Assembly (NCBI GenBank): GCA_035697485.1
Contig: DASSCU010000003.1
Span: forward strand, 1 to 48,970
DNA from: Actinomycetota bacterium
GTDB taxonomy: Bacteria > Actinomycetota > UBA4738 > HRBIN12
Reading direction: 5' to 3'
DNA length: 48,970 nt
Part shown: piece after piece, positions 21,648 to 30,233 of the stretch
How positions within the stretch are numbered: position 1 is the first letter of the stretch
How the letters are laid out: every line of letters begins with the position of its first letter
Position numbers and translations under genes: made by a program
Notes under the pieces: generated by a model
What the model saw: the letters and a program-made list of their open reading frames with translations, nothing else
Told to the model about the DNA's origin: nothing
The model's database searches: none

Positions 21648-22277
21648 TTGGCGCCTCGCCGAGGCACCCTGTTCGTGATCGCCGGCCCGTCCGGGGTCGG
21701 CAAGGGGACCGTGGTCCGGGAGGTCCTGGCGCGGGTTCCCCGCGGCCTCGTGCTGTCGGTGAGCGCGACCACCCGCCCGCCGCGCCCCGGGGAGTTCGAC
21801 GGCACCGACTACTTCTTCGTCGACGATGAAGGCTTCGACCGGATGGTCGCCGACGGCGAGATGCTCGAGTGGGCGGAGGTCTTCCATGGGCATCGCTACG
21901 GCACCCCCGCGGGGCCCGTGGAGCTCCATCGAGACGCCGGGCGCGACGTCCTGCTCGAGATCGACGTCGAAGGTGCCCGCTGGGTTCGCGCCCGGGTTCC
22001 CGATGCGGTGATGATCCTGCTGGAGCCGCCCTCGCGCGAGGAGCTCGAGCGCCGGCTGCGCTCGCGCGGCACCGAGTCCGACGCGTCCATCGCGGAGCGC
22101 CTCGCCAAGGCGGACTGGGAGCTGTCGCAGCGATCGCTCTTCGACCAGACGGTCGTGAACGACGAACTGGATCGAGCGTCGTCGCAGGTCGCTGCTATCA
22201 TCGACGCATCGCGGGCTCGCTCTGCTTCAGAAGCGGGGGCGGGCGCGCACGACCCCACGGAGGACCCTTCAGCATGA
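21648..22277 (+). CDS. gmk: Guanylate kinase
   Basis: Phosphorylates GMP to GDP. The 209-residue P-loop kinase has the Walker A GPSGVGKGTVV, the GMP-binding VSATTRPPRPGEFDGTDYFF, HGHRYGTP and LLEIDVEGAR segments and the lid. The start is TTG at 21648, 10 nt after the mihF stop and just ahead of the P-loop strand; no clear Shine-Dalgarno is seen, and the only in-frame ATG (21585) lies inside mihF. It overlaps rpoZ by 4 nt. Confidence 0.94.
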   Translation: MAPRRGTLFVIAGPSGVGKGTVVREVLARVPRGLVLSVSATTRPPRPGEFDGTDYFFVDDEGFDRMVADGEMLEWAEVFHGHRYGTPAGPVELHRDAGRDVLLEIDVEGARWVRARVPDAVMILLEPPSREELERRLRSRGTESDASIAERLAKADWELSQRSLFDQTVVNDELDRASSQVAAIIDASRARSASEAGAGAHDPTEDPSA

Positions 22278-22522
22278 TCGAACCGAAGATCGACGACCTG
22301 CTCGCCGCCGTCGACTCCAAGTACACGCTCGTCATCCTGGCGGCCAAGCGTGCGCGCGAGATCAACAGCTACTACAACCAGCTCGGCGAGGGCCGCGGCG
22401 AGTTCGTGCCGCCGCTGGTCGAGAGCGGGTTCAGCAACAAGCCGTTGTCGATCGCCCTCGAGGAGATCGCTGAGGGCAAGATCGAATACGTCCGTCCCGA
22501 GGAACCCGCCGAGGCAGAGTGA
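22274..22522 (+). CDS. rpoZ: RNA polymerase omega subunit
   Basis: Small subunit that chaperones beta-prime into RNA polymerase. The 82 residues include IDDLLAAVDSKYTLVILAAK RAREIN, the conserved omega block, followed by SNKPLSIALEEIAEGKIEY. ATG 22274 overlaps gmk (ATGA). The gmk-rpoZ-coaBC order is classical. Confidence 0.96.
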   Translation: MIEPKIDDLLAAVDSKYTLVILAAKRAREINSYYNQLGEGRGEFVPPLVESGFSNKPLSIALEEIAEGKIEYVRPEEPAEAE

Positions 22523-23718
22523 TGCTGGCGGGCCGTCGGGTCCTGCTCGGCGTCACCGGGGGCATCGCCGCCTACAAATCGGCCCACCTCGCTCGATCGC
22601 TGACCGGCGCCGGCGCCGAGGTCACGGTCGTGATGACCGAGTCGGCGACGCGGTTCGTCGGCCCCGACACGTTCGCCGCCCTCACCGGGCGGCCCGTGCA
22701 CACCTCCCTGTGGGAACGACCCGGCGAGGTCCTGCACGTGCGGCTGGCCCACGAGACCGACCTGATGGTCGTCGCGCCGGCGACGGCGCACCTGTTGGCC
22801 AGGCTCGCGACAGGCATGGCCGACGACCTGTTGACCTCGACCCTGCTGGAGTACTCGGGACCCGTCGTGGTGGCACCCGCGATGCACACCGGCATGTGGG
22901 AGCACCCAGCGACCCGGGCCAACGTGGCGCTCCTTCGCGAGCGGGGCGTCACGGTGTGTGGACCAGTGTCCGGCGCACTCGCCCACGGCGACGACGGCAT
23001 GGGTCGCATGGCGGAACCCGACGACATCCTCTCGGATGCCTCCGCGGCGCTCGCGCGGCAGCCGAGGGGCGATCTGGCGGGACGGGAGATCGTCGTCACG
23101 GCGGGGCCGACGTACGAGGCGATCGATCCGGTGCGGTTCTTCGGTAACCACTCCAGCGGCAGGATGGGTGTGGCGGTGGCCGGCGAGGCGGCCCGCAGGG
23201 GGGGACTGGTGCACCTCGTCCTCGGTCCGGGCACGGTGGCGCCGCCGCCCGGGGTCGACGTCGAGCACGTCACGTCGGCGGAGGAGATGCGCGCCGCGGT
23301 CCTGGCTCACTTCGACACCGCCGACGCCGTCGTGATGGCGGCGGCCGTGGCCGATTTCCGACCGAAACAGGCCGCGCCGGGCAAGATCAAGAAGGACGAG
23401 GGGGCCCCCGATCTGATCCTCGAGCCCACCCCCGACATCCTCCGGGAGCTCGGCATGACGCGCCGGCCCGGGTCGGTGCTGGTCGGGTTCGCGGCGGAGA
23501 CCGACGATGTCGAAGCGGCCGGCCGAGCCAAGCTCGTCGCCAAGGGCGTCGATCTCCTGGTGGCGAACGAGGTCGGGCGCCCCGGCACCGGGTTCGGATC
23601 GGAGACGAATCATGCCGCGATCCTCGACGCGACGGGCGACGATGTTCCGCTGCGAAGATGGACCAAGGCGGAGCTGGCCAGGGCGATCGTCGATCGCGTG
23701 GTTGCCCGTCTGGACTAG
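22522..23718 (+). CDS. coaBC: Phosphopantothenoylcysteine decarboxylase / phosphopantothenate-cysteine ligase
   Basis: Bifunctional coenzyme A enzyme. The N-terminal flavodoxin-like CoaC half (about 1-180) has the catalytic His in [18 protein letters not shown] and the APAMHTGMW motif, the His-containing form of PxMNxxMW that I know from other actinobacteria. The C-terminal CoaB half has [21 protein letters not shown] and [12 protein letters not shown]. Start is ATG 22522 (TGATG with rpoZ); GTG 22519 would add one Met. Normal length at about 398 residues. Confidence 0.95.
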   Translation: MLAGRRVLLGVTGGIAAYKSAHLARSLTGAGAEVTVVMTESATRFVGPDTFAALTGRPVHTSLWERPGEVLHVRLAHETDLMVVAPATAHLLARLATGMADDLLTSTLLEYSGPVVVAPAMHTGMWEHPATRANVALLRERGVTVCGPVSGALAHGDDGMGRMAEPDDILSDASAALARQPRGDLAGREIVVTAGPTYEAIDPVRFFGNHSSGRMGVAVAGEAARRGGLVHLVLGPGTVAPPPGVDVEHVTSAEEMRAAVLAHFDTADAVVMAAAVADFRPKQAAPGKIKKDEGAPDLILEPTPDILRELGMTRRPGSVLVGFAAETDDVEAAGRAKLVAKGVDLLVANEVGRPGTGFGSETNHAAILDATGDDVPLRRWTKAELARAIVDRVVARLD

Positions 23719-23721
23719 ACT
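23716..23721 (+). promoter_or_regulatory. -10 box of metK, leaderless-type
   Basis: TAGACT overlaps the coaBC stop codon and ends 10 nt before the metK ATG, so the transcript would carry almost no leader. No SAM riboswitch is visible. The -35 is weak. Confidence 0.4.
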
Positions 23722-23731
23722 TCGGCCCATC

Positions 23732-24925
23732 ATGATCCAGCCCTACCTCTTCTCGTCGGAGTCCGTCACCGAGGGGCACCCCGACAAGCTCGCCGACCAG
23801 ATCTCCGACTCGATCCTCGACGCGTTCCTGTCGGAGGATGCCGAGAGCCGGGTCGCCTGCGAGACGCTGGTCACGACCGGCCTCGTCTTTGTCAGTGGGG
23901 AGATCACGCTGGCCGAGGGCTGGGTCGATGTGCCCTCGATCGTGCGCGAGACGATCACCGAGGTGGGCTACACCGACGCGAAGTTCGGCCTCGACGGCGA
24001 GACCTGCGGAGTGATGACGGCGATCCAGGAACAGTCGCCCGACATCGCCCGAGGTGTCGACGACGCGCTCGAGCACCGCGCCGAGCACTCCGGCGATCCT
24101 CTCGATCACCTCGGGGCGGGCGACCAGGGCATGATGTTCGGCTACGCCTGTCGCGAGACCGACGAGCTGATGCCGCTGCCGATCGCGATGGCCCACCGGC
24201 TGTCGAAGCGCCTGTCCGACGTCCGCAAGGCGGGCGTCGTTCCCTACCTGCGCCCCGACGGCAAGAGCCAGGTCTCGATCGAGTACGAGGGCGGCCGGCC
24301 GGTCCGCGTCGACACGGTGCTGATCTCCGCGCAGCACCGCGAGGAGGTCGACGTCGAGACGCTGCTGAAGCCAGACGTCGAGGCCGAGGTGATCGACCCG
24401 GTGTTGCGCGAATTCCCCGAGCTCGACGCCTCGGGCGTGCGGGTGCTGGTGAACCCCACCGGTCGCTTCGAGATCGGCGGGCCGAAGGCCGACACCGGTC
24501 TCACCGGCCGGAAGATCATCGTCGACACGTACGGCGGGTACGCGCCGCACGGCGGCGGAGCCTTCAGCGGCAAGGACCCGACCAAGGTCGATCGATCCGC
24601 AGCCTACATGGCACGATTCGTGGCGAAGAACATCGTCGCCGCCGGGCTCGCCGAGCGCGCGCAGCTCCAGCTCGCGTACGCGATCGGCACGGCACACCCC
24701 GTGAGCCTGCTCCTCGACACGTTCGGCACCGAGCAGGCCGATCCAGAGAAGCTCCGCGCCGCGTTGTGGGACCTGTTCGACTTCCGCCCCGCGGCGATCA
24801 TCCGAGACCTCGATCTCGCGAGACCCATCTATCGCGAGACGGCCGCCTACGGCCATTTCGGTCGCAAGGAGTTCCCCTGGGAGGGGACCGACCGCGTCGA
24901 CGACCTCCGCGCCGCGGTCGCCTGA
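23732..24925 (+). CDS. metK: S-adenosylmethionine synthetase
   Basis: Makes SAM from ATP and methionine. The 397 residues carry the [20 protein letters not shown] start, the [12 protein letters not shown] hexapeptide region and the P-loop-like [19 protein letters not shown], all family signatures. ATG 23732 is preceded by TAGACT rather than a ribosome site. The coaBC-metK-priA-def-fmt order that follows is common in actinobacteria. Confidence 0.97.
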   Translation: MIQPYLFSSESVTEGHPDKLADQISDSILDAFLSEDAESRVACETLVTTGLVFVSGEITLAEGWVDVPSIVRETITEVGYTDAKFGLDGETCGVMTAIQEQSPDIARGVDDALEHRAEHSGDPLDHLGAGDQGMMFGYACRETDELMPLPIAMAHRLSKRLSDVRKAGVVPYLRPDGKSQVSIEYEGGRPVRVDTVLISAQHREEVDVETLLKPDVEAEVIDPVLREFPELDASGVRVLVNPTGRFEIGGPKADTGLTGRKIIVDTYGGYAPHGGGAFSGKDPTKVDRSAAYMARFVAKNIVAAGLAERAQLQLAYAIGTAHPVSLLLDTFGTEQADPEKLRAALWDLFDFRPAAIIRDLDLARPIYRETAAYGHFGRKEFPWEGTDRVDDLRAAVA

Positions 24926-25043
24926 GCCCGCCGAGTCGCTCGCCGGACCGGTCGCGATCTGCGTCGACCGGCCACTGCTGAGCCTCGATCGCGCGTTCAC
25001 CTACGACCTCCCGGCCGAACTCGAGGCGGGCGTCGGGTCCCTG

Positions 25044-26720
25044 GTGCAGGTGCCGTTCCACGGGCGTGCCGTGCGGGGGTGGGTGCTCGGTCCGACCGAC
25101 GATGTCCCGAAGAGTGTGCTCGAGGTGAAGAAGGTCGTGTCGCCGACGCGGTGGTTCGACGAGGCCGGGCTGTCCCTGTGCCGGTGGGTGAGCGAGCGGT
25201 ACGTGGCGCCCATGGCAGCCGTGCTCGAGCGTGCGACGCCGCCGCGTGTCGCAGCCGAGGAGAACCGCGGGCGGGCCGGGTGGCGCCGGGTCGCTCCCGT
25301 TGCGCTGCCACCGCCCGTCCTCGAGGGGTACCGGGAGGGGCCGAGGCTCGTGGAGGCGATCGTGGCGGGCGGGCCGGGGGCGTGGGTGCTCCGGCCCGCG
25401 CCCGAGCACGAGAGCGCCGTCGTGGTCGAGGCCGTCGCGCGGTGCCTCGGCACCGGAAGGCGGGCGCTCGTGATCGTGCCGGAAGCGGCGCCCGTCCCCG
25501 GCACGGCGAAGGCGATCGCCGCGGCGTTCGGCGACGACCGAGTGGCGCGTCTCCTGGGGGGTTCGAAGCGGGCCCGGTATCGCACCTGGCTCGACGTGCA
25601 GGCCGGTGGATATGATGTCGTCGTCGGCACGCGCCCGAGCATCTTCGCCCCGGTGCCCGATCTCGGGCTGATCGTGGTGGGGCGCGAATCGCACCCCGCC
25701 CTGCGCGAGGATCGGGCGCCGTACTACCACGTGCGCGACGTGGCCCTTGCGCGCGGGGAGATCGAGCGTGCCGTCGTGGTCATGTCCGCGATGGCGCCCT
25801 CGTCCGAAGCCGCCGCCTTGGCGCTGCCGACCGTCGCGCCCCGGCGCCGAAGTTGGGTGCCCGTGGAGATCGTGTCGCCGGGGCCGGAGGGGCGAGCCCC
25901 GCGACTCGTGCGGGCGCTGCGCGAGAGCACCAGGGCGTTCCTCTTCTCACCGCTCCCCGGATACGGCATCGCCGCCGTCTGTCGCGCATGTGGCCAGCCG
26001 GCCGCCTGCGCCGTCTGCCATGGCGTGCTGCGGTCGAGCGAGGGAGCGGTGCGGTGCGTGGTCTGTGAAGCGCCGGGGCGATGCCGGGCCTGCGGAGCGA
26101 GCGACTTCGGTCTGCGTCGGGGCGGGCAGGAACGCGTCGAGGAGTGGGCCGCGCGTGTCGCGAGCGTTCCAGTGCACCGGCTGGCGGCGGACGACGCGCC
26201 GCGCCTGCCGACGGACGGCGAGGTTCTCGTTGGCGGCCCCGACGACGTCCGCGACTTCGGAGACGCAGGGCTCGACCTCGTCGCGATCCTCGATGCGGAT
26301 CTCGCGGGGCGCCGTCCCGGACTGACGGCGCGGGAACGAGCCGTCACGACCTGGACCGAGGCGATCGCGTGGGCGAGGCCGGGCGGGCGGGCGATCGTGC
26401 AGTCGGCCCAGGCGAACGACCCCGCGATCCAGTCCCTCGTGCTGGGCGACCCGGCGCGTTTCCATCGGGACGAACGCGAGCGGCGAGCGCAGGCGGGGTT
26501 CCCGGTGGGATCCGCCGTGTTCCGGGTGGTCGGCGACGCGCACCTGGCCGACGAGCTCGCGGCCCTCGAACCGATCACGCTGCTGGTCTCGACGGCCGAA
26601 GGGCAGACGGTATGCTTGCTCGCGCTCGACCCGGGCAGCGTCGCGGCGTTCGGCCGACAGGCCCGTGCCCTCGCCGTGCGCGACGTGATCACCCGTGTCG
26701 AGGCCGAGCCTCATCTGTGA
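25044..26720 (+). CDS. priA: PriA-type primosomal protein without helicase motifs; N-terminus extends upstream
   Basis: Replication-restart factor. From GTG 25044 it reads 558 residues, but conserved coding continues upstream: codons from about 24951 give VAICVDRPLLSLDRAFTYDL, the start of the PriA 3'-DNA-binding domain. No ATG, GTG or TTG exists in that frame there, so the real start is unresolved. Zinc Cys pairs are seen in CRACGQPAACAVC and CVVCEAPGRCRAC. The Walker A GxTGSGKT and the DEEH box are missing (the latter region reads VVGRESHPAL), as known for actinobacterial PriA. It probably acts as a DNA-binding scaffold. It overlaps nothing at its 3' end; def follows. Confidence 0.85.
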   Translation: MQVPFHGRAVRGWVLGPTDDVPKSVLEVKKVVSPTRWFDEAGLSLCRWVSERYVAPMAAVLERATPPRVAAEENRGRAGWRRVAPVALPPPVLEGYREGPRLVEAIVAGGPGAWVLRPAPEHESAVVVEAVARCLGTGRRALVIVPEAAPVPGTAKAIAAAFGDDRVARLLGGSKRARYRTWLDVQAGGYDVVVGTRPSIFAPVPDLGLIVVGRESHPALREDRAPYYHVRDVALARGEIERAVVVMSAMAPSSEAAALALPTVAPRRRSWVPVEIVSPGPEGRAPRLVRALRESTRAFLFSPLPGYGIAAVCRACGQPAACAVCHGVLRSSEGAVRCVVCEAPGRCRACGASDFGLRRGGQERVEEWAARVASVPVHRLAADDAPRLPTDGEVLVGGPDDVRDFGDAGLDLVAILDADLAGRRPGLTARERAVTTWTEAIAWARPGGRAIVQSAQANDPAIQSLVLGDPARFHRDERERRAQAGFPVGSAVFRVVGDAHLADELAALEPITLLVSTAEGQTVCLLALDPGSVAAFGRQARALAVRDVITRVEAEPHL

Positions 26721-26742
26721 CCCGAACGGAAGCGACGAACCT

Positions 26743-27279
26743 GTGATCATGCCGATCCGCACCCTCGGGGATCCCGTCCTGCGCGAGCCTGCCAAGCCGG
26801 TGACGACCTTCGACCGCGCGTTGCGCACCCTCCGAGACGACATGGTCCAGACGATGTACGACGCGCCGGGGGTCGGGCTCGCCGGACCGCAGGTGGGGAT
26901 CTCCCTTCGCCTGTTCGTGTTCGACGACGGCGAGACCGGCCCGCTGTTCATCGCGAACCCTGTGCTGTCGGGCGCCGAGGGCGAGCTCCTCGAAGAGGAG
27001 GGGTGCCTCTCGATCCCGGGTCCGTATCACGAGACCACGCGGTACGCGAGGATCACCTGCAGCGGCCAGGACGTCGACGGCGGGCCCATCGAGCTCACGG
27101 GGGAGGGGTTGTTGGCCCGCATCTTCCAGCACGAGACCGACCACCTCGAAGGCATGCTCTTCATCGATCGCCTCGACGACGACGGGCGGCGATCGGTGCT
27201 GGCCGAGCTGCGACGCATCGAGCTGGGACTCGAGGATCCGCCGCCGAAGCGGCGCGTGCTGCGCAGATCCGAGGGTTGA
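26743..27279 (+). CDS. def: Peptide deformylase
   Basis: Removes the formyl group from nascent proteins. The 178 residues hold the three family motifs: GVGLAGPQVG, EEGCLSIPG (metal Cys) and QHETDHLEG (HExxH metal ligands and catalytic Glu). GTG 26743 is chosen because GGAAG at 26728-26732 is 10 nt away; ATG 26749 is an alternative. It pairs functionally with fmt, the next gene. Confidence 0.96.
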   Translation: MIMPIRTLGDPVLREPAKPVTTFDRALRTLRDDMVQTMYDAPGVGLAGPQVGISLRLFVFDDGETGPLFIANPVLSGAEGELLEEEGCLSIPGPYHETTRYARITCSGQDVDGGPIELTGEGLLARIFQHETDHLEGMLFIDRLDDDGRRSVLAELRRIELGLEDPPPKRRVLRRSEG

Positions 27280-27284
27280 GCGCC

Positions 27285-28265
27285 ATGCGCGTGGTCTTCC
27301 TGGGCAACGACCCCTGGTCGGTGCCGACCCTGGAGGCGCTCGCGAACGCCGACGACGTCGACGTCGAGCTCGTAGTCACGAACCCCGCCCGCCCGGCTGG
27401 GCGCGGATCGCGTCTCACATCCACGGCGGTCGCCGACGCGGCCCGGGCTCTCGGCCTCGAGCTGCTCGAGGTCGAGGGCGTTCGCAGCGGCGACGGGCGG
27501 GCGGCGATCGAGGCGAGCCGGCCCGATGCGCTGGTCGTCGTCGCCTATGGCGAGCTCCTCACCCCCGACGTGCTCAGCGTCCCGCCGCTCGGCACGGTCA
27601 ACCTGCACTTCTCGCTGTTGCCGCGGTGGCGAGGCGCCGCGCCGGTGCAACGGGCGATCCTCGAGGGCGACGAGCTCACCGGCGTGAGCGTGATGCTGCT
27701 CGATGAGGGTCTCGACACGGGCCCGGTACTGGTGGCCAGGGAGGAACCGATCCTCCCCGACGACGATACTGGGAGCCTCGGGGCCCGCCTGGCCGAGATC
27801 GGTGCGCCCCTCGTGGTCGACGCCCTGCGCGGCTTGGATGCGGACACGGCGTCGCCTGCCCCGCAGAGCCCCGGGGGCGCCACGACCGCGCCGAAGCTGC
27901 TGCCCGAGGAGCGCTCGATCGACTGGCGGCAGCCGGCCGACGCGATCGTTCGGCGAGTACGGGCGTTCGCTCCCTCGCCCGGGGCGACGACGACGTTCCG
28001 CGAGACGGCGCTCAAGCTGGTGCGCGTCGAGATCCGAGAGCTCGGACTCGCGCCCGGCGCGCGACCCGGGGCCGGGCCCGGGGCCGGGCCCGGGGTCGGG
28101 CCCCGGGTCGGGGCGGTGTGGCTCGACCGCGACGGCACCCCGACGGTGGTGACATCCGACGGAGGGATCGCCCTGCTCGAGGTCGGCCCCGCCGGGCGCG
28201 GGCGCATGTCCGGGGCGGACTGGGCGCGCGGCGCGCGCATCCGGCCCGAGGAGCGCTTCGCGTGA
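27285..28265 (+). CDS. fmt: Methionyl-tRNA formyltransferase
   Basis: Formylates initiator Met-tRNA. The 326 residues have the N-terminal hydrolase-like domain with the catalytic Asn/His in NLHFSLLPRWRGAAPVQ and Asp in LDEGLDTGPV, and the C-terminal OB-like domain. A low-complexity GA/GPG insertion (about residues 262-276, in ARPGAGPGAGPGVGPRVG) breaks the C-terminal domain and is encoded by GC-rich repeats. ATG 27285 lies 5 nt after def. It overlaps rsmB by 4 nt. Confidence 0.95.
   Translation: MRVVFLGNDPWSVPTLEALANADDVDVELVVTNPARPAGRGSRLTSTAVADAARALGLELLEVEGVRSGDGRAAIEASRPDALVVVAYGELLTPDVLSVPPLGTVNLHFSLLPRWRGAAPVQRAILEGDELTGVSVMLLDEGLDTGPVLVAREEPILPDDDTGSLGARLAEIGAPLVVDALRGLDADTASPAPQSPGGATTAPKLLPEERSIDWRQPADAIVRRVRAFAPSPGATTTFRETALKLVRVEIRELGLAPGARPGAGPGAGPGVGPRVGAVWLDRDGTPTVVTSDGGIALLEVGPAGRGRMSGADWARGARIRPEERFA
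28067..28108 (+). repeat. GC-rich 12-bp tandem repeat inside fmt
   Basis: Two and a half copies of the unit GGCCGGGCCCGG, the last degenerate, encode the GAGPGAGPGVGP stretch of Fmt. The multiple-of-three unit keeps frame. It is a candidate slippage site. Confidence 0.75.
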
Positions 28266-29548
28266 GGCAGACCGCGAGGTCGGTCGCCCTCGAGGCGATC
28301 AGGCGCGTCACCGACGAGGGCGCGTACTCGACGATCGTGATCCCCGGCGCCTTGCGACGTTCCCGGCTGGACGAACGCGACCGCGCGTTCGCCACCGAGC
28401 TCGCGTTCGGCACGATCCGCCATCTGCTCGCGATCGACTGGGCCCTCGATCGCGTGGCGAGCCGGCCCGTCGCCCGGATGTCGCCGAGCGCGCGGACGGT
28501 GCTGCGGCTCGGTGCCTACCAAGTGCTGTTCACGGACGTCGCGCCGCACGCGGCGGTGGGAGAGACGGTGGGGCTCGCGGGCGATCGTGAGCGGGGGTTC
28601 GTGAACGCCGTGCTGCGCCGGCTGACCGCCGAGCCGACGGCGTGGCCCGACGGCGCCGGCGACGTCGACGTCGCCGTCCGCAGCGGGCTCGCACCCTGGG
28701 CGGTGAACGAGCTGCGCAAGCTGCTCCCGGCCGACGAGGTCGAGCCGGCGGCGGCCGCCTTCGCGAGCCCCGCATCGCTCTGCCTCCGGGCGAATCCCGC
28801 AGCGATCGAGCCGGCACCCCTCGAGCGGGCGTTGCGCGATGCCGGTCACGACCCTCGACCCGCTCCTCTCGATCCGACCTGTCTCCTGCTCGACCATGGC
28901 GATCCGGCCCGCATGCCCGGATTCGAGGAGGGGTGGTTCGCGGTTCAGGACCAGGCGTCGGCGTTCGTCGTCCGGGCCCTCGACCCGATGCCCGGCGATC
29001 GCGTCCTCGATGCCTGCGCCGCGCCGGGCGGCAAGACGACCTACGCAGCCGCGCTCGTCGGGGAAGACGGCCTCGTCGTCGGCGCCGATCTGCACGCCGG
29101 GCGCGTCGGTCTGATCCGCCGGAGCGCGACGCGCCTCGGCCTGCACCCGCTGGTGCTCGCGCAGGACGCCACCGCCCCGGCCCTGCAGGGTCCCTTCGAC
29201 CGCATCCTCGTCGATGCCCCGTGCTCGGGTCTGGGGTCGGCCCGTCGCCGCCCAGAGCTCTTGTGGCGCGATCGGAAACGAGATCTGAGCACGCTGGCCC
29301 GGACCCAGGTCGCGATCGTGTCGGCGCTGGCCGAGCTCCTCGCGCCCGGCGGGCGCCTCGTGTACTCCGTGTGCACCTTCCCGAGGGCCGAGACCGACGC
29401 GGCCGCCGACGCGATCGTCCGACATCGTCCCGACCTCGTGCCGTTCGCGACCGACGGTCCCGACGGGCCGTCCGATCGCGTCCGGCTGTGGCCGCACCGG
29501 CACGGGAGCGACGGCATGTTCATCGCCGCGTACGCGAGGAAGCTCTGA
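28262..29548 (+). CDS. rsmB: 16S rRNA m5C967 methyltransferase
   Basis: SAM-dependent RNA cytosine methyltransferase of the Sun/Fmu family. The 428 residues contain an N-terminal NusB-like RNA-binding domain (about 1-135) and a Rossmann methyltransferase domain with DACAAPGGKTT (SAM), VDAPCSGLG and the catalytic Cys in YSVCTF. GTG 28262 overlaps the fmt stop. The fmt-rsmB-rpe order is common. Confidence 0.95.
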   Translation: MRQTARSVALEAIRRVTDEGAYSTIVIPGALRRSRLDERDRAFATELAFGTIRHLLAIDWALDRVASRPVARMSPSARTVLRLGAYQVLFTDVAPHAAVGETVGLAGDRERGFVNAVLRRLTAEPTAWPDGAGDVDVAVRSGLAPWAVNELRKLLPADEVEPAAAAFASPASLCLRANPAAIEPAPLERALRDAGHDPRPAPLDPTCLLLDHGDPARMPGFEEGWFAVQDQASAFVVRALDPMPGDRVLDACAAPGGKTTYAAALVGEDGLVVGADLHAGRVGLIRRSATRLGLHPLVLAQDATAPALQGPFDRILVDAPCSGLGSARRRPELLWRDRKRDLSTLARTQVAIVSALAELLAPGGRLVYSVCTFPRAETDAAADAIVRHRPDLVPFATDGPDGPSDRVRLWPHRHGSDGMFIAAYARKL

Positions 29549-29561
29549 GGTGGCCGGTACG

Positions 29562-30233
29562 ATGGCCCGCGTGGGGAAGCTCGCCGCCTCGATCCTGTCC
29601 GCCGACCTCGCGCACCTGGCCGACCAGGTCAAGCTCGTCGAGGAGCATGCCGAAGTCATCCACATCGACATCATGGACGGGCACTTCGTACCTCCCATCG
29701 CGCTCGGCTCGGTGGTGGTCGCGTCGCTGCGGCCGCACACCGATCGCACGTTGCACGGCCACCTCATGGTCGACGCCCCTGAGTCGTTCTTCGAGGAATT
29801 GGCCGAGGCCGGTCTCGACGTCGTGTCGTTCCACCACGAGGCGGTCGCAGATCCCGTGATCGCGATCGACAAGGCGCGCGGCGCCGGCCTTCGCGCCGGC
29901 GTCACGATTAACCTGGAGACGCCGGTCGAGGACGTCTTCCCGTACCTGGAACAGGTCGACGACGTGATGCTGATGAGCATCAAGCCGGGGTGGAGCGGGC
30001 AGACGATCGACCCGGCCGTCTACCCGCGCATCGAGGCGGTGCGAGCCGAGGTCGATCGCCGTGGCCTCGACGTCGACGTCGAGATCGACGGCGGCGTCAA
30101 GGTCGACAACGCCCGGCGGGCGATCGACGCGGGGGCGACCGTGCTGATCAGTGCGAGCGGGATCTTCCAGGCGGCGGACCCGGCCGAGAACGCGCGGGTG
30201 CTACGCGCGATCGCCAACGGCGAGGCGGCCTGA
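29562..30233 (+). CDS. rpe: Ribulose-phosphate 3-epimerase
   Basis: Interconverts ribulose-5-P and xylulose-5-P in the pentose phosphate pathway. About 223 residues of TIM barrel with AASILSADLAHL, HIDIMDGHFVPPI (metal His/Asp), HLMVDAPESFF, MSIKPGWSGQ and the phosphate loop DGGVKVDN. ATG 29562 sits 8 nt after GAGGTGG; GTG 29550 and GTG 29571 are alternatives. Its product feeds ribulose-5-P to RibB encoded downstream. Confidence 0.95.
   Translation: MARVGKLAASILSADLAHLADQVKLVEEHAEVIHIDIMDGHFVPPIALGSVVVASLRPHTDRTLHGHLMVDAPESFFEELAEAGLDVVSFHHEAVADPVIAIDKARGAGLRAGVTINLETPVEDVFPYLEQVDDVMLMSIKPGWSGQTIDPAVYPRIEAVRAEVDRRGLDVDVEIDGGVKVDNARRAIDAGATVLISASGIFQAADPAENARVLRAIANGEAA

Noticed and set aside
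27545-29983. 812-codon open frame on the - strand
   Set aside because: It is antisense to fmt, rsmB and rpe, whose products carry complete family motifs; the frame is a by-product of GC-rich third positions.
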